Made by a program: the position numbers and the translations under genes. A DNA stretch of 7,156 bases from Nitratiruptor sp. (GTDB taxonomy: Bacteria > Campylobacterota > Campylobacteria > Campylobacterales > Nitratiruptoraceae): positions 1 to 7,156 of the forward strand of contig WGBB01000056.1 in assembly GCA_015494505.1 (NCBI GenBank). Direction: 5' to 3'. Each line of letters starts with the position of its first letter. Within the stretch, counting starts at the first letter, position 1. The notes below the pieces were generated by a model. The model worked only from the letters and a program-made list of their open reading frames with translations. It ran no database searches and was not told the origin of the DNA. This document shows positions 5,488 to 7,156 of the stretch, one piece after another.

Positions 5488-6147
5488 ATGATAATTCTCA
5501 GCGGCAACGAACTGACTATCGACGAAAAGGGATTGGAGCGACTGGTGGAGCGCGTCTTTTTCAAAGCGATCGATCTTTTGGGAGGGCTCAAGCAGCTGGC
5601 GGAGTATCGCACGCTTACGTGGCTGCCGAGCCTCGCGCGAGCAGCCTTTGCCGTGGTGCTGCGCGAAGAGTACCTAAAAAGCGAAGACGACATCGCCGAA
5701 TATGTGGGACTGACGCGCAACACCGTGCGCAATATCCTACGCGCCGACCCGGATGCGGCGATGTACAAAATTCAGCATATCGACGAATTGAGCGCCGAAG
5801 AGAAAAGAGAGCTCAAGGTCCACACCGCAGGCGGCGTGGCGAAGCTGGCCTACAAACTCGTCAAAGAGGGACAAGATAGCCAGACGATGCTCGACTTTTG
5901 CCACCAGATGGCCGGCGAGGCGCTCAAGGCCGCAAACTGCGAATCACCCTGGGCCTATCAGGTGCTCAAATATACCAAAGGCATCGACTATCCTATCGTG
6001 GAAGCCAAAGTGCTGGTACAAAGACTGCAAAACATCACCATCAAAGGCCATAGTGGCCAAGAAGTGGCCGAGGGTCTGGCCTATCCCATCAAGACGCCGG
6101 CTGCGCTCTTGCACGAAATCAAAGAGTACCTCGAGGCGAAGATGTGA
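5488..6147 (+). CDS. Helix-turn-helix protein of the 'near-KaiC' probable regulatory family
   Basis: This 219-residue protein has no signal peptide or membrane segment. A domain at about 18-95 (from LVERVFFKAIDLLGGLKQLA to DPDAAMYKI) contains a clear helix-turn-helix, SEDDIAEYVGLTRNTVRNIL (65-84). I match it to the domain described as regularly encoded beside single-domain archaeal KaiC proteins and thought to act in regulation. This comes from recalled family knowledge, not a search. Residues 112-128 (HTAGGVAKLAYKLVKEG) and the helical C-terminus may bind a partner, perhaps the KaiC-like ATPase. The start at 5488 is set by AAAGGAGG (5475-5482). An in-frame ATG at 5443 would add 15 residues and run through the promoter. 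Its stop overlaps the reverse gyrase start by 4 bp, so it is probably co-translated with reverse gyrase and may control it. Confidence 0.75.
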   Translation: MIILSGNELTIDEKGLERLVERVFFKAIDLLGGLKQLAEYRTLTWLPSLARAAFAVVLREEYLKSEDDIAEYVGLTRNTVRNILRADPDAAMYKIQHIDELSAEEKRELKVHTAGGVAKLAYKLVKEGQDSQTMLDFCHQMAGEALKAANCESPWAYQVLKYTKGIDYPIVEAKVLVQRLQNITIKGHSGQEVAEGLAYPIKTPAALLHEIKEYLEAKM

Positions 6148-7156
6148 TAGCGCTTCGCTACAAACAGATGTGCCCCAACTGCGGGGGCGAAATCGAGAGC
6201 GACAGACTTGCGGAGGGGCTGCTTTGCAGGCGGTGTATGCCTGAGCCTGCCGAGCCTTGCGAGGTGGCCGACAAGGCGTTTCGAAGAGTCTGCGCGGTGT
6301 GGGATGAGGCCGAAGCGTTTGGCCGCTATTTTGCCGAAAAAACTGGTTTTAGCCTCCGCAGTCTCCAGCAGATGTGGGCGAGGCGCTTCTTTTTGGGTCG
6401 CTCTTTTGCGCTGCTAGCACCCACGGGCGTGGGCAAGACCACCTTTGGGCTGGCGTTGGCAAGCTACCTGTCTGAAAAGTCCTATCTCATCTTCCCCACA
6501 CAGCTACTTGCCAAGCAAGCGGCCGAGCGGCTGCGCGCATTCGGCCAAGAACCGCTGTTGTACGATTCGCGCGCTTCGGCCAAGCAAAAGGAGGCTACAA
6601 AGGAGCGCATCGCAACAGGGGACTTTCGCATCCTCGTTACCACCACGAGCTTTTTGTATCGCAACTTCGCTCTCATCCCAAAAGCCTTCGCCTTCGTTTT
6701 CGTCGACGATGTGGATAGCATCCTCAAAAGCGCGCGCAATATCGACAAAGTCATGATGCTTCTTGGCTTTAGCGAGGGTGACATCCAAAGGGCGCTGGAG
6801 ATTATCGAAGCCAAGCGAAAAGGTGACCTCGCTCCCGAAGAGCTCGCCAAACTCCAAGAGGAGTCGCAGCGACTTCGCCAAAAAGCACAGGGCCGCCTCA
6901 TCGTCTCCAGCGCCACGGCAAACCCCAAAAGCCGCCGTATTCATCTCTTTCGCGAGCTTTTGGGCTTCGAGGTGAGTAGGCCATCCATCACGATTCGCAA
7001 CGTCGCAGATCTCTATGAAGAGCCTGCAGATCTTTGGCGCCGCGCCGTAGAGCGTATACGGGAGTTTGGAGGCGGTGGCCTCGTCTTTTTGCCGGGGGAT
7101 GAGACCAAAGAGCGTCTGGAGGAGTTCGTAGCTTTCTTGCAAAAGGAGGGAGTAGA
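6144..7156 (+). CDS. rgy: Reverse gyrase, N-terminal helicase-like part (3' end outside window)
   Basis: The first 337 residues of a protein normally about 1,100-1,200 long are present. Reverse gyrase couples a superfamily 2 helicase-like module to a type IA topoisomerase and introduces positive supercoils with ATP. Visible parts in order are the N-terminal zinc finger C10-P-N-C13...C28-R-R-C31, a Q-motif-like SLQQMWARRF (73-82), Walker A APTGVGKTTFG (92-102), and VTTTSF (165-170). The family's signature DDVDSILKSARNIDKVMML (188-206) replaces DEAD, followed by LLGF. Motif III is SSATAN (255-260). The topoisomerase half lies beyond the window. I chose the GTG at 6144 because its GTGA overlap with the regulator's stop implies coupling and it keeps residues before the zinc finger. 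An ATG at 6168 would also leave the finger intact. All key residues are present. Confidence 0.95.
   Translation, partial: MIALRYKQMCPNCGGEIESDRLAEGLLCRRCMPEPAEPCEVADKAFRRVCAVWDEAEAFGRYFAEKTGFSLRSLQQMWARRFFLGRSFALLAPTGVGKTTFGLALASYLSEKSYLIFPTQLLAKQAAERLRAFGQEPLLYDSRASAKQKEATKERIATGDFRILVTTTSFLYRNFALIPKAFAFVFVDDVDSILKSARNIDKVMMLLGFSEGDIQRALEIIEAKRKGDLAPEELAKLQEESQRLRQKAQGRLIVSSATANPKSRRIHLFRELLGFEVSRPSITIRNVADLYEEPADLWRRAVERIREFGGGGLVFLPGDETKERLEEFVAFLQKEGV

Noticed and set aside
5424..5879. 151-codon plus-strand frame overlapping the regulator
   Set aside because: Its translation is rich in arginine and alanine with no fold, whereas the overlapping frame has a ribosome binding site and a helix-turn-helix.
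4415..6147. A KaiABC-type circadian clock
   Set aside because: There is only one KaiC domain, and no KaiA or KaiB. Nothing in the sequence supports timekeeping.
6504..7142. 212-codon open frame on the minus strand inside reverse gyrase
   Set aside because: It is antisense to motifs that are unmistakably reverse gyrase (DDVD, SSAT), so it is a shadow frame.
1..7156. CRISPR array, tRNA, rRNA or insertion sequence
   Set aside because: I saw no regularly spaced repeats, no cloverleaf or rRNA signature, and no transposase or flanking terminal repeats.

Overview
The window looks like chromosomal DNA of a thermophilic bacterium. The strongest clue is the 5'-part of a reverse gyrase gene at the right end, because this enzyme is essentially confined to thermophiles and hyperthermophiles. 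Strong AAGGAGG-type ribosome binding sites, TATAAT -10 boxes without convincing -35 boxes, and 4-bp gene overlaps are bacterial features. The gene content suggests a deep-branching chemolithotrophic lineage such as thermophilic Campylobacterota (Nautiliales- or Hydrogenimonas-like) or Aquificota. That placement is inference and could not be tested here. The core genes look GC-moderate to GC-rich, while the toxin-antitoxin block around 2540-3200 is visibly AT-richer.

Layout, left to right. (1) 1-1776 (+) is the C-terminal part of a fused HyuA-HyuB protein of the 5-oxoprolinase/hydantoinase type, cut by the window start. (2) 1796-3183 is a defence or stability island of two toxin-antitoxin modules placed tail to tail. 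A HepT (HEPN RNase)/MntA (minimal nucleotidyltransferase) pair lies on +, and a HigB/HigA pair on -, with only 8 bp between their ends. HepT carries an in-frame amber codon just after a well-formed upstream start. An 18-bp perfect palindrome lies in front of higB. (3) 3197-4340 (-) is upp (uracil phosphoribosyltransferase), overlapped by a leucine-rich-repeat gene that has one frameshift at a slippery-looking heptamer. (4) 4360-4400 is a compact divergent promoter region with two outward TATAAT boxes 13 bp apart. (5) 4415-5296 (+) is a single-domain KaiC-like RecA-fold ATPase. (6) 5297-5487 is an intergenic stretch rich in inverted repeats. (7) 5488-6147 (+) is a helix-turn-helix protein that I match to the 'near-KaiC' probable regulatory family, which accompanies archaeal-type single-domain KaiC proteins. 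(8) 6144-7156 (+) is the reverse gyrase N-terminal helicase-like half, starting 4 bp inside the regulator and cut by the window end.

The most notable arrangement is regions 5 to 8. A KaiC-like ATPase and its putative partner regulator sit directly upstream of reverse gyrase, and the regulator is translationally coupled to it. This suggests, as inference, that an ATP-sensing KaiC/HTH pair controls or works with the enzyme that positively supercoils the chromosome at high temperature.
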